The notes under the pieces: model-generated | What the model was told of the DNA's origin: nothing | The model's database searches: none | The model's input: the letters and a program-made list of their open reading frames with translations, nothing else | Source of the DNA: Gordonia soli NBRC 108243 | GTDB lineage: Bacteria > Actinomycetota > Actinomycetes > Mycobacteriales > Mycobacteriaceae | Assembly (NCBI RefSeq): GCF_000334455.1 | Contig: NZ_BANX01000032.1 | Location: forward strand, 62,001 to 126,000 | DNA: 64,000 nucleotides | Direction: 5' to 3' | Shown here: one piece after another, positions 24,858 through 33,091 of the stretch | How positions within the stretch are numbered: the stretch's first letter is position 1 | Layout of the letters: each line of letters starts with the position of its first letter | Translations under genes and position numbers: made by a program

Positions 24858-26786
24858 ATGTCAGTTGTTCTCGATACGACGCCACGTGGGGCCCGCCGGA
24901 CGCCCCGACGCCGCGCCGTGTGGTCGGTGATGTCGGTGCGATGGGCGGTCGTCGCGACGATCCTGTTCTTCGGCGGTCTCGTCGCGCAGGTGGCCGGCGC
25001 TCCGACCTGGCTCTCCTGGACGCTCTACCTGGCCTGTTACGCCACCGGTGGCTGGGAACCCGCACTCGAGGGTCTCCGCGCGCTGCGCGAGAAGACCCTC
25101 GACGTGGACCTCCTGATGATCGTCGCGGCCATCGGCGCCGCGGGCATCGGTCAGGTCTTCGACGGTGCGCTGCTGATCGTCATCTTCGCGACGTCGGGCG
25201 CCCTGGAAGAGGTGGCGACCTCCCGCACCGAGGACTCGGTCCGGGACCTGCTCGACCTCGCGCCCGACACCGCGATGCAGGTGGATGCGACCGGCGACGA
25301 GCACACCGTCGATGCATCGGATCTGGTGCCCGGAGACGAGATCATCGTGCGCCCGGGTGGGCGGATCGCGGCAGACGGGACGGTGGTCGACGGAACGAGT
25401 GACGTCGACCAGTCGTCCATCACCGGCGAGCCGTTACCGGTCGACCGCGGAGTCGGTGACCTCGTGTTCGCGGGCACCGTCAACGGGACGGGCCTGCTGC
25501 GCATCCGGGTCACCGAGGCGGCCACCGACACGGTCGTCGCCCGGATAGCGTCGATGGTCCGTGACGCGACCGCGACCGTTGCCCCGACCCAGCTCTTCAT
25601 CGAGAAGGTGGAGCGCCGCTACTCGGTCGGGGTCGTGGTCGCGACGCTCGCGTTGTTCGCGGTCCCGTTGGCTCTGGGCGCCGACTTCCAGTCCGCCCTG
25701 CTGCGCGCGATGACCTTCATGATCGTCGCCTCACCCTGCGCGATCGTGCTCGCCACGATGCCGCCGCTCTTGTCGGCGATGAGCACCGCGGGACGCAACG
25801 GAGTACTGGTGAAATCGGCTGTGGCGATGGAGAAGCTGGCCGACGTCGACCAGGTCGCCTTCGACAAGACCGGAACGCTGACCACCGGCACGCCATCTGT
25901 CACCGGGGTCGTCCCCATCGGCGAAGTCGAATCGGTCGACGCGATGCTGCAGATCGCCGCGGCGGCCGAGCGGGGCAGCGAGCATCCGATCGGGCGGGCC
26001 ATCGTCCGTGCCGCTGCCGGCTCGGAGGAATCGGATCGACTCCGTGTGGAGCACTTCCGTGCGGTTCCCGGCCGAGGAGTGCAGGCGCTGGTCGATGGCC
26101 GGCGGGTAGAGGTGATCACCGCGAGCCGTTCCGAGGTCGCGATCGACGCAGGTCTCGTGGCCGAGGTGGAGACCGGTGGCGCCACCGCAGTCGCGGTGAT
26201 CGTCGATGATCGGCCGCGGTTGCTCATCGCGATCCACGACCACCTACGGCCCGGTGCAGCGGCCTCTGTCGGCGCGCTCGCTCGACTCGACGGTCGGGCG
26301 CCCGTCCTGGTCACCGGCGACAATGCGGCCGCCGCACGTCAGGTGGGCGACGAGGTCGGTATCACCGATGTGCGCTCCGGACTGCTACCGCACGAGAAGG
26401 TCTCCGCCATAACGCAACTGCGGGAGCGCGCAGGGGCGCGCATCGCGGTAGTCGGCGACGGCGTCAACGACGCACCGGCACTCGCCGCCGCCGACGTGGG
26501 AGTGGCGATGGGCGGTATCGGCGCCGACCTCACCTTGGAGACCTCGGACGTCGTGATGGTCCGGGACGACCTGTCGGCGATCCCGGCGGTGCTGCGTCTC
26601 GCGCGACGGGCGCGGCGCATCGTGATCGCCAACCTGGTGATCGCCGGCACCGCCATCGTCGTGCTGGTGACCTGGGATCTCGTCGGGCACCTACCGCTGC
26701 CACTCGGTGTCGCGGGCCACGAAGGGTCGACGATCCTGGTCGCGCTGAACGGAATCCGCCTCCTGTCCAGACGAGCGTGGCGCTGA
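24858..26786 (+). CDS. ctpJ: P1B-type Co/Ni efflux ATPase, CtpJ/CtpD-like
   Basis: 642 residues from the ATG at 24858 (MSVVLDTTPRG). Phosphatase motif TGEPLPV, transport motif SPC in IVASPCAIVLATMPP, phosphorylation loop DKTGTLT, nucleotide-binding SEHPIG and hinge GDGVNDAPAL. The last helix has GHEGSTILVALNGIRLL, i.e. HEGST, which together with SPC defines P1B-4 (cobalt/nickel) ATPases. No N-terminal metal-binding CxxC domain, as expected of the group. Pairing with nmtR mirrors Rv3743c-Rv3744. The longer ORF to 24768 reads through the operator and is rejected. Confidence 0.9.
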   Translation: MSVVLDTTPRGARRTPRRRAVWSVMSVRWAVVATILFFGGLVAQVAGAPTWLSWTLYLACYATGGWEPALEGLRALREKTLDVDLLMIVAAIGAAGIGQVFDGALLIVIFATSGALEEVATSRTEDSVRDLLDLAPDTAMQVDATGDEHTVDASDLVPGDEIIVRPGGRIAADGTVVDGTSDVDQSSITGEPLPVDRGVGDLVFAGTVNGTGLLRIRVTEAATDTVVARIASMVRDATATVAPTQLFIEKVERRYSVGVVVATLALFAVPLALGADFQSALLRAMTFMIVASPCAIVLATMPPLLSAMSTAGRNGVLVKSAVAMEKLADVDQVAFDKTGTLTTGTPSVTGVVPIGEVESVDAMLQIAAAAERGSEHPIGRAIVRAAAGSEESDRLRVEHFRAVPGRGVQALVDGRRVEVITASRSEVAIDAGLVAEVETGGATAVAVIVDDRPRLLIAIHDHLRPGAAASVGALARLDGRAPVLVTGDNAAAARQVGDEVGITDVRSGLLPHEKVSAITQLRERAGARIAVVGDGVNDAPALAAADVGVAMGGIGADLTLETSDVVMVRDDLSAIPAVLRLARRARRIVIANLVIAGTAIVVLVTWDLVGHLPLPLGVAGHEGSTILVALNGIRLLSRRAWR

Positions 26787-26803
26787 GAGGGATCTCGGGG
26801 CGG

Positions 26804-27205
26804 TCAGGCCGGTGACTCGGACTTGGGCTGGATGAGCTGGATGAGATTGCCGCAGGTGTCGTCGAAGACCGCGATGAGAGCCGGGCCGATGTCGGTGGGT
26901 GGCTGGGTGAACACCACCCCGAGCCCGGTGAGTCGGGCGTGCTCGCCCGCGATGTCGTCGACAGTGAACTGCGCCAACGGGATTCCATCGGCAGCCAGAG
27001 CATCGCGATACGGCTTCACCGCGGGATGGCCGGCCGGTTCGAGCAACAACTCCGGTCCCTCCGGAGCGTCGGGGGAGGCCACGGTCAACCAGAAGTCGTC
27101 GCCGATCGGGATGTTGTGACGGGTCGTGAACCCGAGGACGTCGGTGTAGAAGGAGTGGGCTTTGCTCTGGTCGTCGACGAACAGGCTGGTCAGTTCGATC
27201 CGCAT
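26804..27205 (-). CDS. VOC-family (glyoxalase/bleomycin-resistance fold) protein
   Basis: 133 residues. RIELTSLFVDDQSKAHSFYTDVLGFTTRHNIPIGDDFWLTVASP and PLAQFTVDDIAGEHARL, then LIAVFDDTCGNLIQLIQPK are two paired beta-alpha-beta-beta-beta modules of the VOC fold. The substrate is not predictable. Its 5' end overlaps the ArsR gene stop by 16 nt, so the two are co-transcribed. ArsR/VOC pairs are common in actinobacteria. Convergent with ctpJ, 17 nt away. Confidence 0.83.
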   Translation of the reverse strand: MRIELTSLFVDDQSKAHSFYTDVLGFTTRHNIPIGDDFWLTVASPDAPEGPELLLEPAGHPAVKPYRDALAADGIPLAQFTVDDIAGEHARLTGLGVVFTQPPTDIGPALIAVFDDTCGNLIQLIQPKSESPA

Positions 27206-27486
27206 GGTCGGGTCCTCTCGGTCGTGGGCCATCGCCGGGTGATCTCGGCGAGTGGGGACGGGGTGAAGTAGTGGAATTTGTAACGGCCACGCTTCTCGGT
27301 CGTCAGTAGCCCGGCGGACTCGAGGATCGCCAGATGCTGCGAGATCGCTTGTCGGGTCAGGGCGACGCCGTGACGGGTGGCCAGGGTGCCGCACAATTCG
27401 AACAGGGTCTGTCCGTCCCGCACCGTCAACTCGTCGAGGACGAGGCGTCGGGTCTCGTCGTCGAGGGCGTGGAAGATGTCGGCCAT
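27190..27486 (-). CDS. ArsR-like winged-helix regulator
   Basis: 98 residues, a single winged-helix domain: MADIFHALDDETRRLVLDEL, ATRHGVALTRQAISQHLAILESAGLLTTEKRGRYKFHYFTPSPL. No Cys or His metal site is visible, so it may sense something other than metal or act constitutively. The promoter just upstream predicts a leaderless message. Probable autoregulator of the ArsR-VOC pair. Confidence 0.83.
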   Translation of the reverse strand: MADIFHALDDETRRLVLDELTVRDGQTLFELCGTLATRHGVALTRQAISQHLAILESAGLLTTEKRGRYKFHYFTPSPLAEITRRWPTTERTRPCGSN

Positions 27487-27491
27487 GGCCC

Positions 27492-27521
27492 ACTATAGGC
27501 AAGTGGTCCCTTGCATATCAA
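27492..27521 (-). promoter_or_regulatory. Promoter of the ArsR-VOC unit, apparently leaderless
   Basis: On the minus strand TTGATA (27521-27516) and TATAGT (27497-27492) are 18 nt apart. The ATG begins at 27486, only 5 nt after the -10, so transcription should start at or next to the start codon. The spacer contains GCAAG..CTTGC arms that could be the ArsR site. The remaining gap to 27608 holds a 14-bp direct repeat TCTGCTCGCGGATG. Confidence 0.55.
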
Positions 27522-27607
27522 GGGCTGAATGCGAGTAGATCTACCGTTCGCGAGTGAAGCTCTGCTCGCGGATGGGAGTTCTGCTCGCGGATGCGCCCCG
27601 CCGAACG

Positions 27608-28474
27608 TCAGACGTCGAGTGCCTCGACCCGCTTCTTCTCGGTCTCGACGTCGAAATCGGCCGGGGGCCAGTCGAGGTCGAGCGACTGCAGGGTGTGGAT
27701 GAGCAGCTCGCACACGGCGAGGCGTGAGAACCACTTGGAGTCGGCAGGGATCAGGAACCAGGGGGCGGTGTCGGTGTCGGTCCGATCGAAGATCGCCTGA
27801 TAGGCCTCGAGGTAGTCGTCCCAGTAGCCGCGTTCGTCGATGTCGCCCGGGTTGTACTTCCAGTACTCGTCGGGACGCTCGAGCCGTTCGGTGAGGCGCT
27901 TCTTCTGCTCCGCCTTGGACACGACGAGTGCACACTTGATGACGGTCGTCCCGCCGTCGACGAGCTCCTGCTCGAAGGCGTTGATCTCGTCGTACCGCTT
28001 CTCCCACACCGACTCCGGCACCAGATTGTGCACCCGCACCGGCAACACGTCCTCGTAGTGCGACCGATCGAAGATCCCGATCCGACCACCCGTCGGCAAG
28101 GCCTTGCGGATACGCCAGAGATAGTCGTGCGAGAGCTCCTCCTCGGTCGGCTTGCCGAATCCCTTGATCGCCAGGCCCTGCGGATCGACGAGACCGCCGA
28201 CGTGTCGGACGATCCCGCCTTTGCCGGCCGAGTCCATGCCCTGGAGGACGAGGAGCACCGACCGGGTGTCGCCGGAGCGTCCGTTCGCGTACAGCAACTC
28301 CTGGAGATCGGCGAGTACCTCGCCGCGCTCGGTGAGGAGGTCTTCGCCGCGGTCCTTGTCGCCGTCGAAGCCAGGCCTGGACCCGGCGTCGAATGCGGCG
28401 ATCGGCCCCAGTCCTGATGCGCGGAGCGCCTCGAACGGGGCAGTGGACCAACCGGTGTCGTCGTTCTTGCCCAT
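27608..28474 (-). CDS. ppk2: Polyphosphate kinase 2 family protein
   Basis: 288 residues from the ATG at 28474, with GAGGAGG 8 nt upstream. Walker A GMDSAGKGG at 79-87, Walker B-like IGIFDRSHYEDVLPVRVH and a lid-region pattern with RLERPDEYWKYNPGDIDERGYWDDY. It belongs to the single-domain PPK2 class transferring phosphate between polyphosphate and nucleotides (TIGR03709-like). Whether it prefers ADP, GDP or AMP is not clear from these motifs. Same strand as the SDR/TetR pair, 34 nt downstream. Confidence 0.9.
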   Translation of the reverse strand: MGKNDDTGWSTAPFEALRASGLGPIAAFDAGSRPGFDGDKDRGEDLLTERGEVLADLQELLYANGRSGDTRSVLLVLQGMDSAGKGGIVRHVGGLVDPQGLAIKGFGKPTEEELSHDYLWRIRKALPTGGRIGIFDRSHYEDVLPVRVHNLVPESVWEKRYDEINAFEQELVDGGTTVIKCALVVSKAEQKKRLTERLERPDEYWKYNPGDIDERGYWDDYLEAYQAIFDRTDTDTAPWFLIPADSKWFSRLAVCELLIHTLQSLDLDWPPADFDVETEKKRVEALDV

Positions 28475-28508
28475 GCGAAACGCCTCCTCGTCGACGATGC
28501 CGGTGGCG

Positions 28509-29297
28509 TCAGCCGGCCGGCGGGAACAGGGGACCGCCGCCGAATGCGGATCGGTGGGAGTCCGGTGGTGTGCCGTCGTCGTTGGTGATGCCGTAGCGCG
28601 CACCGAGTTCCGCGGTCACCAGGGTGTCACCGTTGTGCGCCGACAGTTGGGCATCGGATGCGAGGGCATCGATGACCCGACCGACGAATCGGGGATCCTC
28701 GGCCCGCTGCAGCGAGAAGCCGGCGAACTCGTCGACGCCGAGCGACAGCAGCAACTCGGTGCGGATCAGGCCCAGCCACAAGGAGATCGCGGTGACGCCG
28801 GTGCCTGCCAGCTCCGTCCCCATGTCGGCCGCCATCTTGTCCAGCCCGGTCTTGCTCATCCCGTACAACACCGAGTGCAGGTGTCCGCGGGAACCGAAGG
28901 ACGAGATGTTGACGATCAGCCCGGAACCTTGCGGGACCATGACCTGCGCGGCGTGCACCGAGGCGACGTAATGCGCCCGCAGGCCGACTCCGATCAAGGT
29001 GTCCCAGTCGTCGACAGGCCTCTCCCAGAAGCGATCCGAGAATCCGCCGAATCCCTTGGGGGCCGCCCACGCGTTGTTCACCAGCAGGTCGAGCCGACCG
29101 GCGTCGGCGACGATGCGCTCGAAGACGGTTGCCACGGCGGAGTCGTCGGTGTGATCACAGGCCAGCGTTGTGGCGCCGTCGGGTCCGTCGCCGCGCCGCG
29201 ACGTCGTGAAGACGATCCAGCCGGCGTCGATCAGCGCCGTCGCAACGCCGTGACCGACACCGCGACTGGCCCCGGTGACGAGCGCGACCCGGGTCAC
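28509..29297 (-). CDS. Short-chain dehydrogenase/reductase
   Basis: 262 residues. Nucleotide-binding GASRGVG, NNAWA, catalytic Ser in NISSFGSRG and YGMSK (YxxxK). The extended LRAHYVASVHAAQVM region and a long C-terminal tail ending GGGPLFPPAG suggest a DHRS1-like oxidoreductase. Overlaps the TetR gene stop by 4 nt (ATGA), so it is the second gene of that unit. Substrate unknown. Confidence 0.86.
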   Translation of the reverse strand: MTRVALVTGASRGVGHGVATALIDAGWIVFTTSRRGDGPDGATTLACDHTDDSAVATVFERIVADAGRLDLLVNNAWAAPKGFGGFSDRFWERPVDDWDTLIGVGLRAHYVASVHAAQVMVPQGSGLIVNISSFGSRGHLHSVLYGMSKTGLDKMAADMGTELAGTGVTAISLWLGLIRTELLLSLGVDEFAGFSLQRAEDPRFVGRVIDALASDAQLSAHNGDTLVTAELGARYGITNDDGTPPDSHRSAFGGGPLFPPAG

Positions 29298-30130
29298 CGA
29301 TCCCCGCCGATGTCGTCGACGATCTCCATCATCTCGTCGTCATCGTCACCGGAGGTGTCGTCGGTGGCGACCCACGGCAGCGGTGGTGGCGATGCGGTGA
29401 ACGCCTCCTTGGAGCCGTTGACCGTTGCGATGCCGACGATGGAACTCCAGACCATCATCGTCAGGTAGTCGATCAGGTCGGCCACCGGCACACTGCGACT
29501 GCTCATCCACCAGTCGACCGCGCGCTGGATGCCGCCGACAAGGGCGTATGCCCACACCTCGGCACCCGAGGTGTCGGCGTCGCGCTCGACCATGCGCATC
29601 ACGATGGCGGTGCCCAGCAACTGTGCGACGAGCTTCTCCGAGTCGGCGGTCGCCGCGGCGGAGGTGCCCGATCCGGCGAGGGCGAACTTGTACAGGTTCG
29701 GTTCGTCGGCGACCGCGTTGACGTACACGCCGATCACCGTGCGCGTCAGTACGTACTCGTCGACATCGTCGGTGATCGCTTCGGTCAGCCGGGGCAGGAG
29801 GGTGGTCTCGAAGAACCGCACCGTCGTGGCGATGCCGAGATCGTTCTTGTCGGCGAAGTAGCGGTAGAGGACGGTCTTGGAGACGCCGATGTGGGCGGCG
29901 ATCTCGTCCATGCCCACCTCGGGACCGAGCGTGCGGACCGCGTCGATGGTCCCGTCGGTCAGCTCGGTGCGGCGCTGCTGCTTGTGTTTCTCCCAACGTG
30001 CGCTGCGACCGTCTTGCTTGGTGGGCTCGGCCACGGTGCTGCGCAAGGCGTGTTCGATGTTCCGGGTCACGTTGGCCGCCGCCAGCACGGCGGCACGGGC
30101 CGCGGTCGCAGGACTCGGGCGGTTGGCCAT
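29294..30130 (-). CDS. TetR-family regulator (Rv0472c-like)
   Basis: 278 residues, long for TetR because of an N-terminal extension of ~55 residues. HTH: RTELTDGTIDAVRTLGPEVG, MDEIAAHIGVSKTVLYRYFADKNDL. The tail is acidic and low-complexity (DDTSGDDDDEMMEIVDDIGG). As I recall, Rv0472c sits in the same relative place, beside a divergent DUF445 gene as here. ATG at 30130; a GTG directly before it is the alternative. Probably controls the coupled SDR gene or the divergent membrane protein. Confidence 0.84.
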   Translation of the reverse strand: MANRPSPATAARAAVLAAANVTRNIEHALRSTVAEPTKQDGRSARWEKHKQQRRTELTDGTIDAVRTLGPEVGMDEIAAHIGVSKTVLYRYFADKNDLGIATTVRFFETTLLPRLTEAITDDVDEYVLTRTVIGVYVNAVADEPNLYKFALAGSGTSAAATADSEKLVAQLLGTAIVMRMVERDADTSGAEVWAYALVGGIQRAVDWWMSSRSVPVADLIDYLTMMVWSSIVGIATVNGSKEAFTASPPPLPWVATDDTSGDDDDEMMEIVDDIGGDR

Positions 30131-30170
30131 CACCTGGCTAGCCTAGTGGTTGGTGGGTAAGACTGGATCA

Positions 30171-31517
30171 ATGACGCCCATTGTCGCGCCGGACGTCTCC
30201 GACGAACCATCGTCCGTGCAAGCCCGGCCAACACCCATCCCGATGGCCTTCGGCGGTGACTCCGCGGGCGACGCGCGCCGCCGCCGCGACCTCCGCAAGA
30301 TGAAGGTCGTCGCGACCAGCCTGCTGCTGTTCGCTGCGGCGGTCTACCTGTTCGCCCGCTGGCTCGAGCACCGCGACGGCACCGACGTCGCCGGTTGGGT
30401 CCCGTATCTGCGCGCGGCATCGGAGGCGGGCATGGTCGGTGCCCTCGCCGACTGGTTCGCGGTCACCGCGCTGTTCCGGCAACCGTTGGGCCTGCCGATC
30501 CCGCACACCGCACTGATCCGTCGGAAGAAGGATCAGATCGGCGACCAGCTCGGCGACTTCATCGAAGAGAACTTCATGACCCCCGAGGTCATCGAGGTCC
30601 GGGCGCAGAACCTCGACCTCCCCAGGCGGGTGTCGAGCTGGCTCGCGGACCCGAAGAACGCCCCACGGGTCTCCGACGAGGCGTCGCGGGTGCTGACGCT
30701 GGCCGCCGAGATGTTGCGGGACGAGGATGTCGAACAGCTGATCACCGCGGCCATCACCTGGGCGGGTGAACCCGAGTGGGCGCAGCCGGCTGGCCGCATC
30801 CTCGAGCAGCTCATCGAGGAGGACCGACTCGAACCCGTGTTCCAGATGCTGAGCGACCGCGCTCATGAGTGGGCGTTGGGCAGCCAGGACCTGATCGACC
30901 GCGTGGTCGACCGTGACGGCCCGCAGTGGACGCCGCGTTTCGTCAACAACCTCGTCGGCGATCGCATCCATCGCGAGCTGGTCGAGTTCACCTACAAGGT
31001 CAAGACCGACCCCGACCACGATCTGCGTCGCGCGATGCTGACCTTTGTCGGACAGTTCTCGCAGGACCTGCAGCACGACCCCGAGACCATCGCTCGGTTC
31101 GAGGCGCTCAAGCAGGAGCTGATCGGTCGCGACGAGGTGACCGGAGCGGCATCGACGGCATGGAAGACGGGCAAGGCGGTGATCGAGCAGATGCTCGCCG
31201 ACCCCAACAGCACCCTGCGGAACACGTTGTCGGACTCCATCATCCAACTGGCCACCCGCATCCGGGACGATCGCCCGCTGCAGGAGAAGATGAACGGCTG
31301 GGTCGCCAGGGTGGCGCGGCACGTGGCCGTGAACTACTCGCAGGAGATCATCTCGGTGATCACCGAGACCGTCCGCGGATGGGATGCCGACGAGACCAGC
31401 CGCAAGATCGAGCTGCAGGTCGGCCGCGATCTGCAGTTCATCCGGATCAACGGGACGGTCGTCGGTGCGCTGGCCGGGCTGGTCATCTACTCGGTCTCAG
31501 TGCTGCTCTTCCACTGA
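30171..31517 (+). CDS. DUF445 family membrane protein (Rv0473-like)
   Basis: 448 residues. One transmembrane helix near residues 45-62 (VVATSLLLFAAAVYLFARWL), the conserved stretch AGMVGALADWFAVTALFRQPLGLPIPHTALI, a long charged helical middle part, and a C-terminal helix (TVVGALAGLVIYSVSVLLFH). The family is widespread and of unknown function; some members localise to the cell envelope. Divergent from the TetR gene, 40 nt apart. Confidence 0.85.
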   Translation: MTPIVAPDVSDEPSSVQARPTPIPMAFGGDSAGDARRRRDLRKMKVVATSLLLFAAAVYLFARWLEHRDGTDVAGWVPYLRAASEAGMVGALADWFAVTALFRQPLGLPIPHTALIRRKKDQIGDQLGDFIEENFMTPEVIEVRAQNLDLPRRVSSWLADPKNAPRVSDEASRVLTLAAEMLRDEDVEQLITAAITWAGEPEWAQPAGRILEQLIEEDRLEPVFQMLSDRAHEWALGSQDLIDRVVDRDGPQWTPRFVNNLVGDRIHRELVEFTYKVKTDPDHDLRRAMLTFVGQFSQDLQHDPETIARFEALKQELIGRDEVTGAASTAWKTGKAVIEQMLADPNSTLRNTLSDSIIQLATRIRDDRPLQEKMNGWVARVARHVAVNYSQEIISVITETVRGWDADETSRKIELQVGRDLQFIRINGTVVGALAGLVIYSVSVLLFH

Positions 31518-31533
31518 CGGCAGGGTTTGCTGT

Positions 31534-31566
31534 GTGCTTGCACGTGCAAGCACGCGTGGTGATACT
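31534..31566 (+). promoter_or_regulatory. Promoter and 20-bp palindromic operator of the XRE-hbhA2 unit
   Basis: GTGCTTGCACGTGCAAGCAC (31534-31553) is a perfect palindrome of two TGCTTGCA boxes. The -35 TTGCAC (31538-31543) lies inside it and the -10 GATACT is at 31561-31566, 17-nt spacer. The ATG of the XRE gene follows 11 nt later, so the message is nearly leaderless. The same layout is found before hbhA copy 1, pointing to one regulator for both, most simply the XRE protein encoded here. Confidence 0.7.
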
Positions 31567-31577
31567 GGGGGGACACC

Positions 31578-32057
31578 ATGATCGGGAGTGCGATGCAGTC
31601 GGATGAGAAGGACCCGTCGAACGAGGACGGAGCCGGTCCCAACGGGCCTGTCGAGGTCGTTGCGACCGCTGCCCAGGAGGTCGCCAACGCCGCCTCCGAC
31701 ATCGGTTCCGACATCGGCTCGTTCATCCGCACGCAGCGGGTGGCCGCCGAGGTGTCGTTGCGCCAACTCGCCGAGCGTGCGGGCGTCAGCAATCCGTACC
31801 TCAGTCAGATCGAGCGCGGACTGCGCAAACCATCGGCGGATGTCCTGGCGCAGATCGCGAAGGGCCTACGGCTGTCGGCCGAGGTGCTCTACGTACGCGC
31901 CGGGATCCTCGAAGAGCGGCCGGCGAGCCCGGTCCGGGACGCCCTCATCGCCGACGATTCCATCAGTGAGCGGCAGAAACAGATGCTGCTGGAGATCTAC
32001 GAGTCGTTTCGGCGTGAGAACGCCGACGATCGGGAACACGACAACCCAACCAATTGA
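31578..32057 (+). CDS. XRE-family regulator (Rv0474-like)
   Basis: 159 residues. After a charged N-terminal ~50 residues comes a standard HTH: IGSFIRTQRVAAEVSLRQLAERAGVSNPYLSQIERGLRKPSADVLAQIAKGLRLS. The tail is acidic and helical. ATG 31578 is near-leaderless; ATG 31593 with GGGAG before it is an alternative. It precedes hbhA copy 2 by 28 nt, the same order as Rv0474-hbhA. Likely autoregulator via the palindrome at 31534. Confidence 0.86.
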   Translation: MIGSAMQSDEKDPSNEDGAGPNGPVEVVATAAQEVANAASDIGSDIGSFIRTQRVAAEVSLRQLAERAGVSNPYLSQIERGLRKPSADVLAQIAKGLRLSAEVLYVRAGILEERPASPVRDALIADDSISERQKQMLLEIYESFRRENADDREHDNPTN

Positions 32058-32085
32058 AGACACCACCCGGTAAGGAGCCCATCAC

Positions 32086-32961
32086 ATGGCCGACAACCCC
32101 TTGAACGCGGTGATCACGCAGGTCGCCACCGTTCTCGCCGACATCCGCGAGCGCGGCGAGGCCGCGGGCGAACAGGCGCAGGCGCGCCTCACCGAGACGC
32201 GTGACACCGCCGAGGCGCGATTGACCGAGAGTCGGGATCAGGCCGTCGCGGCGCTCGAGGATGCGCGTGAGCGACTGTCGAACCTGCCGGTCGAGCTGCC
32301 TGCCGAGATCGAAGAGCTGCGCGCCAAGTTCACCCCCGAAGAGCTGCGCAAGGTCGCCGAGGCCTACCTCGCGGTTGCCGCCGGACTGCTGACGTCGCTG
32401 TCCGAGCGCGGCGAAGAGGTGGTGGCCAAGCTGAAGTCGCAGCCGCTGGTCGAGGAGAACCTGCCGAAGCTGGAGAAGGTCTACAACGAGGCGCTCGGCC
32501 TGACCGAGGATGCGTTGGGCACGATCTCGGGCCAGACGCGCGCCGTCGGCGAGCGGGCCGCCAAGCTGGCCGGGTTGACCTCGTCGAAGGTCGAGGAGGC
32601 CGCGGTGGGCATCGCCGGCCGGATCGGCGAGGCGACCGATCGCATCGACGACGCCGCCCTCGACCTCGCGGGTCGGGTCGAGGAGGCCGCCGACGGTGCC
32701 GCGGAGCGCGTCGGGGATGTCGCCGACGACGTGGCCGACCGTGTCGACGAGGTCGCTGCGTCGGCACCGGCGAAGAAAGCGCCCGCCAAGAAGGCTCCGG
32801 CCAAGAAGGCTGCCCCGGAGAAGACCACTCCGGCCGCGGTGAAGAAGGCGCCGGCCAAGAAGGCTCCAGCCAAGAAGACCCCGGCCACCGCAGCCAAGGC
32901 ACCCGCCAAGAAGGTTCCGGCGAAGAAGGCTCCGGCGAAGAAGACTCCGCCGAAGGCCTGA
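32086..32961 (+). CDS. hbhA: Heparin-binding haemagglutinin-like protein, copy 2
   Basis: 291 residues. Helical, coiled-coil-prone region (LADIRERGEAAGEQAQARLTE, QAVAALEDARERLSNLPVEL, EELRAKFTPEELRKVAEAYL, SGQTRAVGERAAKLAGLTSS), then an extra acidic AAxRVGDVADDVADRVDE repeat block not in copy 1, and a ~70-residue KAPAKKAPAKK tail. Placement after the XRE gene and before a DUF2516 gene matches Rv0474-hbhA-Rv0476, so this copy is the positional orthologue of mycobacterial hbhA. AAGGAG 8 nt before the ATG. Confidence 0.88.
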   Translation: MADNPLNAVITQVATVLADIRERGEAAGEQAQARLTETRDTAEARLTESRDQAVAALEDARERLSNLPVELPAEIEELRAKFTPEELRKVAEAYLAVAAGLLTSLSERGEEVVAKLKSQPLVEENLPKLEKVYNEALGLTEDALGTISGQTRAVGERAAKLAGLTSSKVEEAAVGIAGRIGEATDRIDDAALDLAGRVEEAADGAAERVGDVADDVADRVDEVAASAPAKKAPAKKAPAKKAAPEKTTPAAVKKAPAKKAPAKKTPATAAKAPAKKVPAKKAPAKKTPPKA

Positions 32962-32985
32962 TCCGTCCGGATCACCGACGAACCG

Positions 32986-33018
32986 CCGACGCCGCGTCCC
33001 GATGGGGCGCGGCGTCGG
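32986..33018. terminator. Strong terminator after hbhA copy 2
   Basis: CCGACGCCGCGTCCC (32986-33000) pairs with GGGGCGCGGCGTCGG (33004-33018), fifteen pairs with one G-T wobble and a GAT triloop. Followed by TCGTCGTGG, no U run. Confidence 0.75.
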
Positions 33019-33091
33019 TCGTCGTGGCGTGTGACCGGTTTGTCCGACGTGCGGGCGGCCCCCGCGTGCACGAAGGCTCTAGAGTGGTGTC

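Noticed and set aside
28152-29468. 438-residue plus-strand ORF over the SDR and PPK2 genes.
   Set aside because: Antisense to two recognised genes; no domain.
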